Below, piece by piece: positions 46,647 through 58,095 of a stretch of DNA of 64,000 nucleotides (position 1 is its first letter; each line of letters starts with the position of its first letter). The notes beneath the pieces were generated by a model. That model was not told where the DNA came from. It searched no databases and worked only from the letters and a program-made list of their open reading frames with translations. The DNA comes from Zingiber officinale (taxonomy: Eukaryota; Streptophyta; Magnoliopsida; Zingiberales; Zingiberaceae), in assembly GCF_018446385.1 (NCBI RefSeq), contig NC_056001.1, forward strand, positions 8,203,600 to 8,267,599, given 5' to 3'. Both the position numbers and the translations under genes were made by a program.

Positions 46647-48359
46647 CTGAGTTGCATTCAACTTTTTCAAAGACTCCACCTCTGCCTGCAGTTGACGCAC
46701 TGTTGGAATGGAGTTGGTGGGATGAGATTCCAGGTCAGCAACATGATCTTTCAAGATTTTATTCTGTCGATACGTGCCCATGGCCAGCTGGCTCAAACGT
46801 AATCTTGAGGCAAAGAACTAGGCAAAGAGAGGGTCAGTCAAGATTGGAAGAGAAACGCAACAAAAGAAGTTGAAGGCTTACCACAGTAGCATCTTCAGAG
46901 AATACATCTACTTGGGCAGGAAACGCACTGGCGTCTATTTTCTCCATAGACTCCATCCAAGCATCTGCCAGCAACCCTCGTAACACGACCGATCCAGAAG
47001 GGAGAGAGGGATCATAATACAACCCTTGATGGGAAGTCATAGTGGCATGAAAGCGGAACAGTCGGGACTTGGAGGATCCAGGAGCAGTCCTGCTGGGTGT
47101 AGGTCGGGTGGAAGTAGAAGGTCAGGGGGATGAGGGCCCGACCGGGGCAGCTGACGGAGATCGCCTCTCTGGAACGCTTTCTTCCCTCTCAACTGGGGCT
47201 TTCCCTCGGTCAGGCTTCGTGTGAGTCCCCAAGGGAATAGAAAAGCCGCCCGAGGGTCTTGGCTCTAGAATAGAGGCCGAGGTCGGTCTAGGTATCTGAG
47301 TCGCAACAAATGCTCCAGTAGGTATGAACCTCTTTCGATACGTAAGCGGTTGCTCGTTTGAATTTGATGCCTCTTCTAGGGTAATGGAGTGATGAGTGGG
47401 AGGAGCAGCAGAGTTCTCTGAGTAGAGTTAGGAGAAGAACGAACAGGCCGCATCACTTGAGTGGCAGAAGGACGAGAGGTAGAAGCAACCGTGGCCGTGA
47501 GGAAAGCAGTCAAAGCAGATGGCGAGTTGCCTCACTCGCCTAGGATTATTTGCCCCCAATGATTTATTTCCAGGGCACTTAGCGGGAGATCCCTAGTCAA
47601 AGACGCTCGGGCGAGAGAGTCCACTGCAGCAAAGTAAAGGTCATAGTGAGAAGGCAAAAGCAAGCTAAGGCAGTAGTGGTACTTACCCAGAGAGTATGGT
47701 AGCTCCGAAGGAACGAAGCTTAACCCAAACAAGTACAAAATGTCCTTCGACAGTAGTTCATGCAGATCAAAACACCGACCCGCTAATCATGCCAATGCCT
47801 CTATAAAAATCATGTCTGAGCAAAAGTCTCCTAGAAACGGTTTAGAAGGGAGAGCTAATTGACGCCTGGTGGGCCACGCTATGGCAGAAGGGAATTTATG
47901 GAAGAAATACTTCTCTTTCCACTCTGGTTTTGAAGGAGGCATGGAAGCAAAAAGAGTTATCTTAGTACAATCTTGGAAACAAAAGAGATCCTCACTATGG
48001 CATAGAGGAGTGAAAAAACAATAAAACAAGCAAGGAGTCAGCGGGATGTCACACAAGCGACAAATGAGGACAACCCCTCACAGAATCCAGATGGAATTAG
48101 GGACAAATTGATAAAGGGAGATATGGAAGTAGCGACTCACGTCGAAGAAAAAGTGGTCAATGGGAAAGCGAAGACCCGCCATGATATGTTCCTTGAAGAA
48201 AGTCACATAACTTTGAGGGGGTTGGTGGAGACGATGGATCTCGGAAGGTATGATAATGTGCATATTGGTGGATACCTCATACGTAAAGCGAATATCGTCT
48301 AGATCTACACCACTATAGGTTGAAACTCCAGGAGTGCACCCCAACTCTGAAGGATCCAT
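46647..48359 (-). pseudogene. Tat antisense gene, copy 1, 5' exons
   Basis: Start at 48359 (MDPSELGCTPGVSTYSG). The conserved domain reads YVTFFKEHIMAGLRFPIDHFF and QFVPNSIWIL, then, after a shift, WKEKYFFHKFPSAIAWPTRR. Inferred introns are 47624-47686 (GTAAGT...CTGCAG) and 46818-46881 (GTAAGC...GCCTAG), at the same places as in Gypsy-C. The last exon begins FFASRLRLSQLAMG and runs into the coiled coil cut by solo LTR-2; it resumes at 37101. Several stops and frameshifts lie between 47100 and 47800. Confidence 0.78.
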
Positions 48360-49099
48360 GGATGAGTTAGAGAAGGAAGAAAGGAAGATAGGATCATAGA
48401 AGAAAGGAGAGAAGGAGGGATATTTATGACTAGCAATGGGAAATTCAAGGAAGAAGTCAATGGGGGCTTTTTATAGCCAGCAGAGGGGGTGTGCGACGGG
48501 ATGCCTCGGTACAAGTGTCAATCATGAGAACTGTAAAAGGAGTGGATGGCATCAGCGAGGGGCAAGGGGGCTACGACAGTCGTTGGATCACAATAGAATA
48601 TCGCGTGTATGTTGTCTTGTCTGAAAAAGTTGGATCGATTGGACTTGTGGCGGCAAGGGAATGGAAGCCTTTCTGACATGGGGAACAAGCGAATCTACAA
48701 CAACCCTCACTCGGGCAAGTGGGGTGGCTCTGGAATCACTATAGCTCATGACCGAGTGAGCAGTTGACATCTACACAGAGAGACTCACCAGGAAAATAAG
48801 ATAACTGATACTCACAATAAGTTGCGCTCAAGGGAATGATGCTCCTCGGCAGTGATACCTGCTGGGGTAGATAGACTAGTCGAGCATCCACTAAGCAATC
48901 GTGCACTTAGCCGTAAAAGGGAAGTGCAAAAAAGTCCCTGACGGGCCTACTAATACACAAATGACGCAACTTGTGGACAGCATACTCACGCACACAACCT
49001 TGGCGATAACCACAATACCAAAGACCAATGAAAGGTCTAAAGCATTACATTGATGTTTTTCTATTGGGACAAGGGGAGACAGTAGTAGACTGCTTCAGA
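48360..49099. other. Unassigned stretch between antisense gene copies 1 and 2
   Basis: No gene is recognised. It would hold the upstream region of copy 1 and the 3' flank of copy 2. It shows no clear match to the Tat LTRs by eye, so it does not settle whether one or two elements are present. Confidence 0.5.
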
Positions 49100-49258
49100 C
49101 TACTCGAAGACAGGAAAATCTTCCTCAAGGAGCTCTTGGAGCAGGCGGGTGCGATCCAAGAAATTTTCGGGAGGGGTCGATCATAGTAGGTCATTCTCTC
49201 GCAGCTGTACCAGAGCCCCTTCACCCCGTAACAGAGCATATGGTCGATGAGGTGATCT
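49100..49258 (-). pseudogene. Tat antisense gene, copy 2, C-terminal end
   Basis: Read on the - strand it continues the exon cut at 55316, with ALVQLRENDLL, then RTRLLQELLEEDFPVFE and TAG at 49100-49102. The ending parallels IPKDLYDFLE of the Gypsy-C copy. An in-frame stop follows ENDLL. The target duplication GATCT is at 49254-49258. Confidence 0.7.
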
Positions 49259-49280
49259 TGTTGGACCTCGTGGGTGTTTT

Positions 49281-51951
49281 TGTTAGAGTGTATACTAAAA
49301 GCCTAGCTTTTGGTATAAACATTTATAAGAATCACATTGGTCAAATGTCTACATTTATGATAAATGTAGTTGCTCAATTAATTTATATTGTAGATAACAT
49401 GGTGTGTGATGTCACATACAAAAGATCATGTTATCGGTTCCTTATAAATTATAAACAGTAGCTCACGACCAAGATGGAAAGGAATAAACCATTGGAAGGT
49501 CGTAGTGTAATTAGGTATTAGTTTATCTTAACTATATAATTACACTAGTACACTTAGAGTGTATTGAGTAGGACCATTTGAGGTCGTTCCTTTTATACTG
49601 ACTTTATAAAGGAACAAAGACCTCAGTTATTATGGAAGTGTGTGCTCTTAATCCTAATATAATAACAAGCACATATATTTGATGTTTATTTCTTTAATTT
49701 ATCAATGGGTGAGATTTAGTTCGATAAATCAATAAGCCCGATAAGTTGGGAAATGATATCACTTATAGTGTGTGTTGTTGATTATAGAAGGAAACTGTGT
49801 CCTAGTGATCTAGGTTGAGAATGTCCCTAAGAGGAGCTCATAAGGATTGTCATGTTAAACCCTGCAGGTGGACTTAGTCCGACATGACGATGAAGTTGGG
49901 TGGTACTACTCTTGGAACTAGATATTAATTAAGCGAGTTGTTAGTAACTTACTTAATTAGTGGACATTTGTTATCTTAAACACAGGGAGACTAACACACT
50001 CATAATAAGAAGGAGCCCAAAATGTAATTTGGGATTGGTGCGGTAGTTCAATAATAGTTCTTTAGTGGAATGAATTATTATTGATGAAATTAAGTTGTGT
50101 GTTCGGGGCGAACACGGGATGCTTAATTTCATCGGGAGACCAAAATCAATTCCCCCTCTCGGTCCCTATCGTAGCCTCTAGTATATAGAGATTTATACCC
50201 ACCGCATATCCACCTTCTTACCCATCCAATGGGGCCGGCCAAGCTAGCTTGGAACCCAAGCTAGGGCCGGCCAAGACCAAGTGGATGAGTCATGTAGGTG
50301 GCCGGCCAAAGCTTGGGTCCCAAGCTTAGGTGGCCGGCCACTAGAATATTAAAAGGATTTTTATTAAAATTATTTCTTATGTGGATATCATGATTTTAAA
50401 AGAGAGTTTAAAAATTAAAAAATTCCTTTTATAACTTTCTACAAAAGATTAAGAGAAAAGATTAATCTCTTTCCTTATTTGTAGTTTAAAAGGATGATTT
50501 TAATTTTTGGTAAAAACTTTCCTTATTTGTAAATCATCTACATGTTTAAAAGAGAGTTTAAAATTTGAAATCTTTCCTTATTTGTTGATTAAAGGAGAAT
50601 TTTAAATTTTAAGAAAACTTTCCTTTTTAACCATGTTCATGATTTAAAAGAAAGTTTAAAAAATTAATAATTCTCTTTTATTAGTTTCTACAAAAGATTG
50701 AGAAAAGATTTGATATCTTTCCTTATTTGTAGATTAAAAGAGATTTTAATTTTTAGAGATAACTTTCTTTTTATCCACATGTTTAAAAGAAAGATTTTAA
50801 TTTATTAAATTTCCTTTTTATAAACCAATCATGAAGGGATTAAATTATTGGAGAAATTTTATAAATTTCTGAAGACAAATTAGGAAGTTTTAATTAATTA
50901 AAACTCTCCTTGTTTGTAGCTATGGTGTGGCCGGCCAAATAAAATTGAGAAAGAAAATTGTTTTTAATTAAATAATTTTTCCTTTTCAATGGAAAAAGAA
51001 TTAAGGAAATTTTTTATTAAATTTTTCTTATTCGCCAGGATCAAGGATTATAAAAGAGGGGGTAGAGGAGGCTTCAAAGCTAACGACTCTATTCTATTTT
51101 TCTCCCTCTTTTTTCCTTGATGGTGTGGCCGACCCTATTTCTCTTCTCTCCTCTTGTTGGCCGAAACTTACCTCTTGGTGGAGCTTTTGTTAGTGGTCGG
51201 ATCAAGGAAGGAGAAGAAGGAGAGAAAGCAAGCCTCGTTTCTAGCATCCCTTGGAGCATGGTGGTGGTGGCCGAACCTCTTCATCCTAGAAGATGTTTTG
51301 ATAGCCGAAACTTGCAAGGAAGAAGAAGGTGATTGGTGGTTTCTCATCTCGGAAGATCGTTGCCCACACAACGTCCGAGGTTAGAAGAGGAATACGGTAG
51401 AAGATCAAGAGGTCTTTCTAGAATGTATAACTAGTAATTTTTCCTTTCCGCATCATGCTAGTTATTTATGGAAATAATACCAAATACAATAGGCTTACGA
51501 TTCTAGTATTTCAAATATGTTTTTCGAAGTTGTGTTCTTTTGTTTTATTTTTCCTTGTGATTTGATTGTTCTTTTTGGTTAACCTAAAGTTATTTTAGGA
51601 AATTAAATATTAGATTTCTATAAAAAGTTTTGTCTAGTCGGTGGTGGTTGCTCCCATATCCAAGAAGGCTATGTGCCTCGCCACGTCAGTACTGGGAACC
51701 AATTATGGAAATTAATATTTAATGGAATTAATAACTTAAGGTGATTTGGGTCGAACGTGTTAAGTTCCGCAGGAGATCCAAGTCAAAACCTAAAAGAACA
51801 AATAGATTAAGTTTTGGATCAAACGTGTTAAGTTCCGCAGGTGATCCAAAATTTAATTTAAAAGAACACATGGTAGCTAGGAAAAGGTTCAGACCTTTGT
51901 ATAAAATTTTTGTACAGTGGAATCTCTAGGTTTTTCGAGTAGCAACCAACA
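49281..51951 (+). mobile_element. Solo LTR-3 (Angela-type, 2671 bp) within the Copia-4 5' LTR
   Basis: From TGTTAGAGTG to CCAACA, with target duplication GTTTT at 49276-49280 and 51952-51956. It landed only 22 bp inside the Copia-4 LTR. It is related to the Copia-3 and solo LTR-2 sequences and longer through duplicated AT-rich blocks around 50360-50800 (repeats of TTTCCTTATTTGTAG). GGCCGGCC sites with inverted AAGCTAGCTTGG and AAGCTTGGGTCCC motifs lie near 50235-50340. Confidence 0.93.
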
Positions 51952-51956
51952 GTTTT

Positions 51957-52850
51957 GATGTGATCAACCAAGTTAAGTTAGGTCCTACTTGTTATTTGAT
52001 CCCTGTGTCTAAGTGTGCAGGAACTTAGGAGCGCAGGAAGTCGAGTGGAAGACGCAGCTAGCGAAAAGGACGGCACGGGAAGGGAACCGACGAGTTCGGT
52101 GCGTCCGAAGGATGAAAGAGCTGCGGAAGAGTACACCGGTGGACGAGAAGAACGTGTGCGGTGTTCGAGGGACGAGAAGCCGGGTCGGAAGACTGCTCGA
52201 GGAGAAGGCCGAAAATTGGATTCGGGTGAGCCCTATTTCAGTTGGCCGAAATCACCCAAGCGATCAAAGCTTTAGAAGAAGAGGAAAAAGAGAAGCTAGA
52301 AGGTATTTATACCATGCAAGTTGAAGGCAGTATTTATACCATGCAATCCGAGGCGCCTCCATCACCTTGAAGGCACCTCAGACCAGTCTAAGGTGCCTTA
52401 AAGGGCATTGGAGGCGCCTCAGACCCAGTCTTCGTGATCGTTTGCAACCGGATAGAGCTTTATCCGGTCAAACTGCTTGGAGGCACCCTTAACCCTCTTG
52501 GAGGCGCCTTCAACACTCGGGATAAGATTTCTAGGAGCTATATAAAGGCCTCTGGAGCTAGGAAATTAATGAATCAACTCTGTAACAACTTCCTAGCAAC
52601 TTCTGTGCTCCCTTATTGTGTAAAAGGCTTCTCCGCCTTCAGAAACTGAGACTTTTCTAGTGCGCTTTCCCACCGTCTTGGATTAACAACCCCCTGGGTT
52701 GTAACCAAGTTAATTTCTAGTCTCCCTTTTATTTCTTGTTATTTCTTTTATTACTGTTGCTATCTTTTTGAGTTGAAAGTTTCGAGGAGGGTATACTCTT
52801 TTGATTTTTAGGCAATTCACCCCCCTCTTGCCGACCCCGCTGCTCCAACA
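51957..52850 (+). repeat. Copia-4 5' LTR, remainder after solo LTR-3
   Basis: Aligns with 54422-55315. GGCGCC-type motifs lie at about 52348-52510 (several decayed to GGCACC or GGTGCC), with a TATATAA box at 52539-52545, and it ends CTCCAACA. Confidence 0.92.
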
Positions 52851-52851
52851 A

Positions 52852-52866
52852 GTGGTATCAGAGTCA
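52852..52866 (+). other. Copia-4 primer-binding site (tRNA-iMet, one mismatch)
   Basis: GTGGTATCAGAGTCA after the LTR; the usual AGC reads AGT. Confidence 0.85.
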
Positions 52867-52916
52867 GACCACCTCAGAAGGACTGACCGCCGACTGAAGC
52901 ACAAATATTAAGACGA

Positions 52917-53758
52917 TGACCGAAGCTAACATCTATCCACCAGCATTCGAGAGGGAGTTTGCTTTCTGGAAGCAACAAATGGAGGTATATCTTAACACAT
53001 ACTCTGATATTTTTTTAATAATAAAATTTGGTTACGAAGCACCAAAGACAACGAATGGAAAAGACATCGAACAACACCTCTGGACCAATAAGCAACGTGA
53101 CGAGTTTATGGCAAACGCTCGGGCTGAATTTCACCTCCTAAGCGTACTACCAGATGAAGAGCTTGATAGGGTTGGCGACTACCAAAGTGCAAAAAAACTT
53201 TGAGAAAAGGTCTTAAAGCTCCACGAAGAACCAAGAGAAGTCGACTCCTCATTGGATACTGAACTGTTAGAAGAGTCCGAGATCGAGGAAACTGTCGGGT
53301 CAGCCCCAACAGCCGAATTCCATCCTGAGGACACAGAAAGCTCATCCCAGATAAGCATCGATGAAGGGGGAGAGTCTTCGGAAGAAGACAACTCAATAGG
53401 GGGAGAATCAACGACCGACAAGGTAAGTCAGGTATGGTTTCTACCTCCTGATCAATTGGTTAAGTCAGTCAAAACGTTGCTATAAGATTTTTATGAATTA
53501 CAAAATATTTTGTCAAAAGAATTTTGTAAATTAGAAACATCATCGAAAGATTTTTTCGAATTAGAAAATATAGTGTCAAAAGATTTTTGCAAATCAGAAT
53601 ATTCCTGTCAATTAGAAAAATTATTAACTAATAGTGAGTTAAAAACAGCCTGTCAATTAAAGGATTTTGACAAACTAACAATAGAAAAGATACTACAATT
53701 TTCTGCATGTTCAAATTTCCCTACATTAGATTTGAGTAACTATGATAAACTAAAATAG
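52917..53758 (+). pseudogene. gag: Copia-4 gag fragment
   Basis: ATG at 52916-52918 begins MTEANIYPPAFEREFAFWKQ, with the Copia gag text MEVYLNTYSDIF and LPDEELDRVGDYQSAKKL before a stop at 53201-53203. An acidic Ser and Glu-rich frame follows (53252-53485), then a Lys, Leu and Ser-rich frame with repeated SKDFCKSE-like units (53510-53758). No zinc knuckle and no pol follow. Confidence 0.82.
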
Positions 53759-54385
53759 AAATTTAAATATCATAGTGTAAAAATTAAAACATTTGATCTA
53801 AATTAAAACTTTAGACTTAGTGCTTTCAGCGAAAAAATTAACTATTAAAATTTCTTTATGAGGTTTTGTCTAAGGAAGTGGTTGTTGCTCCAATAATCAA
53901 GAAGACCTAGTGCCTCGTCATGATCTGGAAGCCAAAATATTGGAATAAAAAATGTTTAATTAACTTTATGATAAAACATTAAAATTAGAATTAAATAATG
54001 CTTTAAAAAGTTTTTCAAACATTTTTTTTAAAATTCTTCAAAAATATTTTTTTCTCTTAAGAAAAATGTTTGTTACTTTTTTTTAAAAAAAAATATTTTT
54101 TCTTAGAAATCATTTTGAAAATGCTGCACTTGGATTTTAAAAAACATTGTTTTTACTTGAATTTTTTTAATAATTATTACCCCATTCTTTTTGCTGTGAT
54201 CAAAGTAGGAGAAAGATAGGTACAGTTTAGGGGGAATTTTTAATGTTTTTACTTAAAATTTATTTTTAACTTGTGTTGCAAATTCTATTGCAATCTTTAG
54301 ACTTGAACTGTTAGTTTAGTAATTTATATAAATTACTGTTTGTCTATTTTTGTTTCCCTAACTTGAACTTGGGTTGATGCACATC
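53759..54385 (+). other. Copia-4 3' non-coding region with a block shared with Angela LTRs
   Basis: AT-rich and without genes. The part 53862-53945 resembles a block in the Angela-type LTRs (19408-19500, 26848-26940, 46309-46410, 51627-51715), sharing GTTGCTCC, CAAGAAG, GTGCCTCG and TGGAAGCCAA in the same order. Confidence 0.65.
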
Positions 54386-54398
54386 AAAAAGGGGGAGA
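54386..54398 (+). other. Copia-4 polypurine tract
   Basis: AAAAAGGGGGAGA just before the 3' LTR at 54400. Confidence 0.88.
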
Positions 54399-54399
54399 T

Positions 54400-55315
54400 T
54401 GTTGAACCATGTGGGTGTTTTGATGTGATCAACCAAGTTAAGTTAGGTCCTGCTTATTATTTGATCCCTGTGTCTAAGTGTGCAGGAACTTAGGAGCGCA
54501 GGAAGTCGAGCGGAAGATGCAGCTAGTGAGAAGGACGGCATGGGAAGGGAGCCGACGGGCTCGGTGCGTCCGAAGGACGAAAGAGCTGTGGAAGAGTACA
54601 CCGGTGGACGAGAAGAACGTGCGCGGCGTTCGAGGGACTAGAAGCCGGGTCGGAAGCCTGCTCGAGGAGAAGGCCGAAAATTGGGTTCGAGTGAGCCCTA
54701 TTTCGGTTGGCCGAAATCACCCAAGCGATCGGAACTTTGGAAGAAGAGGAAAAAGAGAAGCTGGAAGCTATTTATACCATGCAGGTTGAAGGCAGTATTT
54801 ATACCATGCAGTTCGAGGCGCCTCCATCACCTTGAAGGCGCCTCAGACCAGTCCGAGGCGCCTTAAAGGGCATTGGAGGCGCCTCAGACCCAGTCTTCAT
54901 GACCATTTGCAACCGGATAGAGCTTTATCCGGTCAAACTGCTTGGAGACGCCCTCAACCCTCTTGGAGGCGCCTTCAACACTTAGGATAAGATTTCCAGG
55001 AGCTATATAAAGGCCTCTGGAGCTAGGAAATTAATGAATCAACTCTGTAACAACTTCCTAGCAACTTCTGTGCTCTCTTATTATGTAAAAGGCTTCTCCG
55101 CCTTCAGAGAATGAGACTTTTCTAGTGCGCTTTCCCACCGCATTGGATTAACAACCCCCTGGGTTGTAACCAAGTTAATTTTTAGTCTCCCTTTTATTTC
55201 TTGTTATTTCTTTTATTACTGTTGCTATCTTTTTGAGTTGAAAGTTTCGAGGAGGGTATACTCTTTTGATTTTCAGGCAATTCACCCCCTTCTTGCCGAC
55301 CCCGCTGCTCCAACA
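54400..55315 (+). repeat. Copia-4 3' LTR (916 bp)
   Basis: Matches the 5' LTR closely. It keeps five intact GGCGCC motifs (about 54818-54975) and a TATATAA box at 55004-55010. It ends CTCCAACA followed by the GATCT duplication. Confidence 0.93.
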
Positions 55316-55320
55316 GATCT

Positions 55321-57521
55321 ACCTTAGCCCCAAAATCCTTTAAGGCTAAGAAGGAAGTCTTGTGAGCTGCAAGGCGAGAGCCTTCCCTCGCCTAGTACTC
55401 TTTCAGCTCTTCCTGGGCCTTGTGCAAGTCAACTTGTGCCCTAGTCAGCTCCAAGAGGGTGGACGTTGCCTCAAGTCTTTGCCGCTGAAAGCTCTGCCCG
55501 TAGGGACTTGATGGTGGCCTGAGCCGCATTAGTTTGTTTCTGAAGGGCGGCTTTCCGATCGACATCGGTAGATAGTTCATCCATTTTAGCAGCCAGGTCC
55601 GCCCGTAGGGAGGCATGGGCCACCTGGAGGTCCTGTAGTTGCGAGAAGAGGTTCGCAACCTTTGTACCCTTCGCCTCCAACTCGACCAGGATTTTGACGT
55701 GTCTCAAGCTTTCAGACTTAAGTTTAGCCGCGTTTGTCTGTAATGCAACCTCCAATGCCTTCACCATGTCAGATTCAACGCGGGCCATGTCCCGGGTAGT
55801 CTGTACTTATTCCTCCACCATTTGTAGGTGGGACTACAGTAAACTATCTGGGGTCGTTAAATTAAAAACCCGACCTGCAGTAGCAGGGAAGGCCAATTCC
55901 TGAATATGAGCCCTCAGGAACTCATTTTCTCGATGCAGACCGGCCACAAAATGGGAGATACTCAGTCCCATGACATGGGTCTACAGAAAGGACAGGATTA
56001 GCGACACTCTGAGGATATAAAAGATGGAGCAGCTTGAACTTACCGATACCATCTGTTGGAAAAATCTGTCGGACAAGTCCAACTGATGGCATCCCAATAT
56101 CTGGGTGGTCATGTCCTTCCACGAGTTGGTCAGGACCCCGTGTAGTTGTATCTAGGCACAGTAGGAGGAAGAACTGGAAGGAAGAACTTGAAAGAGAAAC
56201 TGGACCCAACACTTGAAGGGACGGTAATTAAAAAGAAGAAGTGAATGCATACCTCCCCTTGGAGTGTCCCTTAGAGTGATGGGAGGAAGCAGGAGCCTCT
56301 GAAGACGGCTGGGTCGAAGAGGTAGGAGGAAAAGACGGCGTGGATGTCGCGGGCTGGTCCCCTGATCGGGATGAAGTCTGTTCCTTGGCTTGGGCGGGTG
56401 GAGGAGAGGAGGCCACGACCTCTGAGGAGGTTGGAGTGCTCGCCTAGGAAGGAGTCTTTGCCTAGGCAAACACCCGCACCAAAGCTAGTCTCTTGGAGGA
56501 AGATTGGACAGAAGGAGTAACACGTCTCCTCTTGCGCTGAAGTCACAATGGATGCTCAGAGGTTGGAGAAGAAGCCTTCTCACTAGCAGCAAAAGCAGCA
56601 GGAGGTTCCACCGTAGGGCAAGATTCATCTTTGAGGGCCTCAGGTTCTCCCGTCTGATGGGAGGAGGCTCCTGCCAAGGCACCAGCCTAAGGAACCTCTT
56701 GGCCGGACATAATCTCTTGTCCACGCTTCCACAAAATATCATTGAGCATAGTTGAAGAGTCGAGGACCAAAACTCTAAACATGATGACTTCTGCAAATAA
56801 AAGAAGATACCTCGGTTAGTGAAGGTATGAGAAGAGAGTTGTCTAATCTTACCAAAAGGTGCAGCAAGGGGCGTCCGAATAGGATTCAACCCGAAGTTAT
56901 ATAGCACGCTCTCCCGTAGCAAGGAAGGAAGTTGGAGCTGCACCTCGGCCAATTTTCTAGAAGCAATAAAGCAATCTGGCGCATGTTGATTGTCACTTAA
57001 CTCAGAGCTGGAGGGAAGACCTGAACGCCATCCAAGCTACAGACTTAGGTAGTTGTACATAGAAAAAGCGAGACTTCCAGCCTTTTTTAGAGGAAGACAT
57101 GCCCTTAAAAAATATACACCCGGGCCGAGACTGCACTATGAAAACACCGGACTCTGATCGTTTGAGGGAATAAAAATGATGAAAAAGCTGATAGATTAAA
57201 GGAATGTCATACAGGCGATATAGAACTACCATCCCGCACATAGCACGGAAGGCGTTGGGAGCAAATTGAGACAAGAGTATACAAAAATATTGACAACTCA
57301 GAAAAGAATAGAGGGATGGGGAATCGCAGACCGCCAAGAAGCTGGTCTTTGAAGAAAGTAACAAAGTCGGGAGGAGGATAACAAGAATGGTCGTCGGGCC
57401 CAGGGATGCGAAAGTTGTAGGCTTCAGAAAGCTTTAAGTTAGATTGCACTAACTTAAGATCACTCCTATCAAAATCAGAGCGGAAGAAGGCATACCAGGA
57501 GACTAAGGTTTCTCTGGCCAT
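55321..57521 (-). pseudogene. Tat antisense gene, copy 2, 5' exons and coiled coil
   Basis: Start at 57521 (MARETLVSWYAFFRSDFD). The conserved domain reads FVTFFKDQLLGGLRFPIPLFF, then FAPNAFRAMCGM and a GWKSRFFYVQLPKSVAW block. Inferred introns are 56791-56852 (GTAAGA...TTTGCAG) and 55981-56043 (GTAAGT...CTGTAG), matching the two introns of the other copies. A Ser and Pro-rich middle is frame-shifted several times. The last exon has VMGLSISHFVAGLHRENEFL and a long coiled coil (AKLKSESLRHVKILVELEAK). The gene is cut by Copia-4 and ends at 49100. Confidence 0.8.
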
Positions 57522-58095
57522 AATCAAAAAATGCAGGAGCGAGGGAGAAGGGAAAGCAAACACTTACAGAAGGGGCGCACAAAGGCTAATACAAGCGGGC
57601 AAAGAAGAAGAGGTCTGGGGAAGAGGAAGCGTCGATGAACAACCGCTTCTAGTCTTTAGGGTTTTAAAACTAAAACCTTTAAGATATCTGGGGAAATGAG
57701 CTGGGCAATCGAAACACAATGGTAGAAGATAGTCGTCGGATCAGAAGAAAGGGAGCACTATCGAGTCTCGTGCAGAAAACGTGCGTCAGACGTCGTATCA
57801 AAATGAGTCAGTTAGACACCTGTCAGCTTCCTATAAAACGACATTTATAGTGGAAAAGATTGGAAAATCATGAGACTGATACAGGGTAATTGACACCATG
57901 CCTTGACGACCGACAATTCCATGTGGCTGCATTGGGAAAAGGAGTAGATGGCGGCGGGAAAAGTTGATCAGGATCTGGTACCTCATCCCAGCCTCAGAAT
58001 AGGAGTGAGGCTCAAATTGGGCCAATACCCAATTATGCGATAGAAGTCATGTTCACCTGATTCCTCAAAGGTCGCGGGGGTCAAGTCTACAGGCA
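57522..58095. other. Region upstream of antisense gene copy 2; possible start of 3' LTR
   Basis: No gene is recognised. A purine-rich run GGCGGCGGGAAAAG precedes TGATCAGGATC at 57965. Since other Tat LTRs here begin TGATC, this could be the polypurine tract and 3' LTR start, but no matching 5' partner confirms it. The promoter of the antisense gene should also lie here. Confidence 0.35.

Larger units (their letters stand above)
49259..55315 (+). mobile_element. Copia-4: gag-only, SIRE-like non-autonomous element holding solo LTR-3
   Basis: LTRs are 49259-52850 (916 bp without the insert) and 54400-55315 (916 bp). The target duplication GATCT lies at 49254-49258 and 55316-55320. The internal region is only about 1.55 kb: primer site, a short gag, non-coding AT-rich DNA and a polypurine tract. 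No pol is found. It inserted in antisense gene copy 2. Confidence 0.93.
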
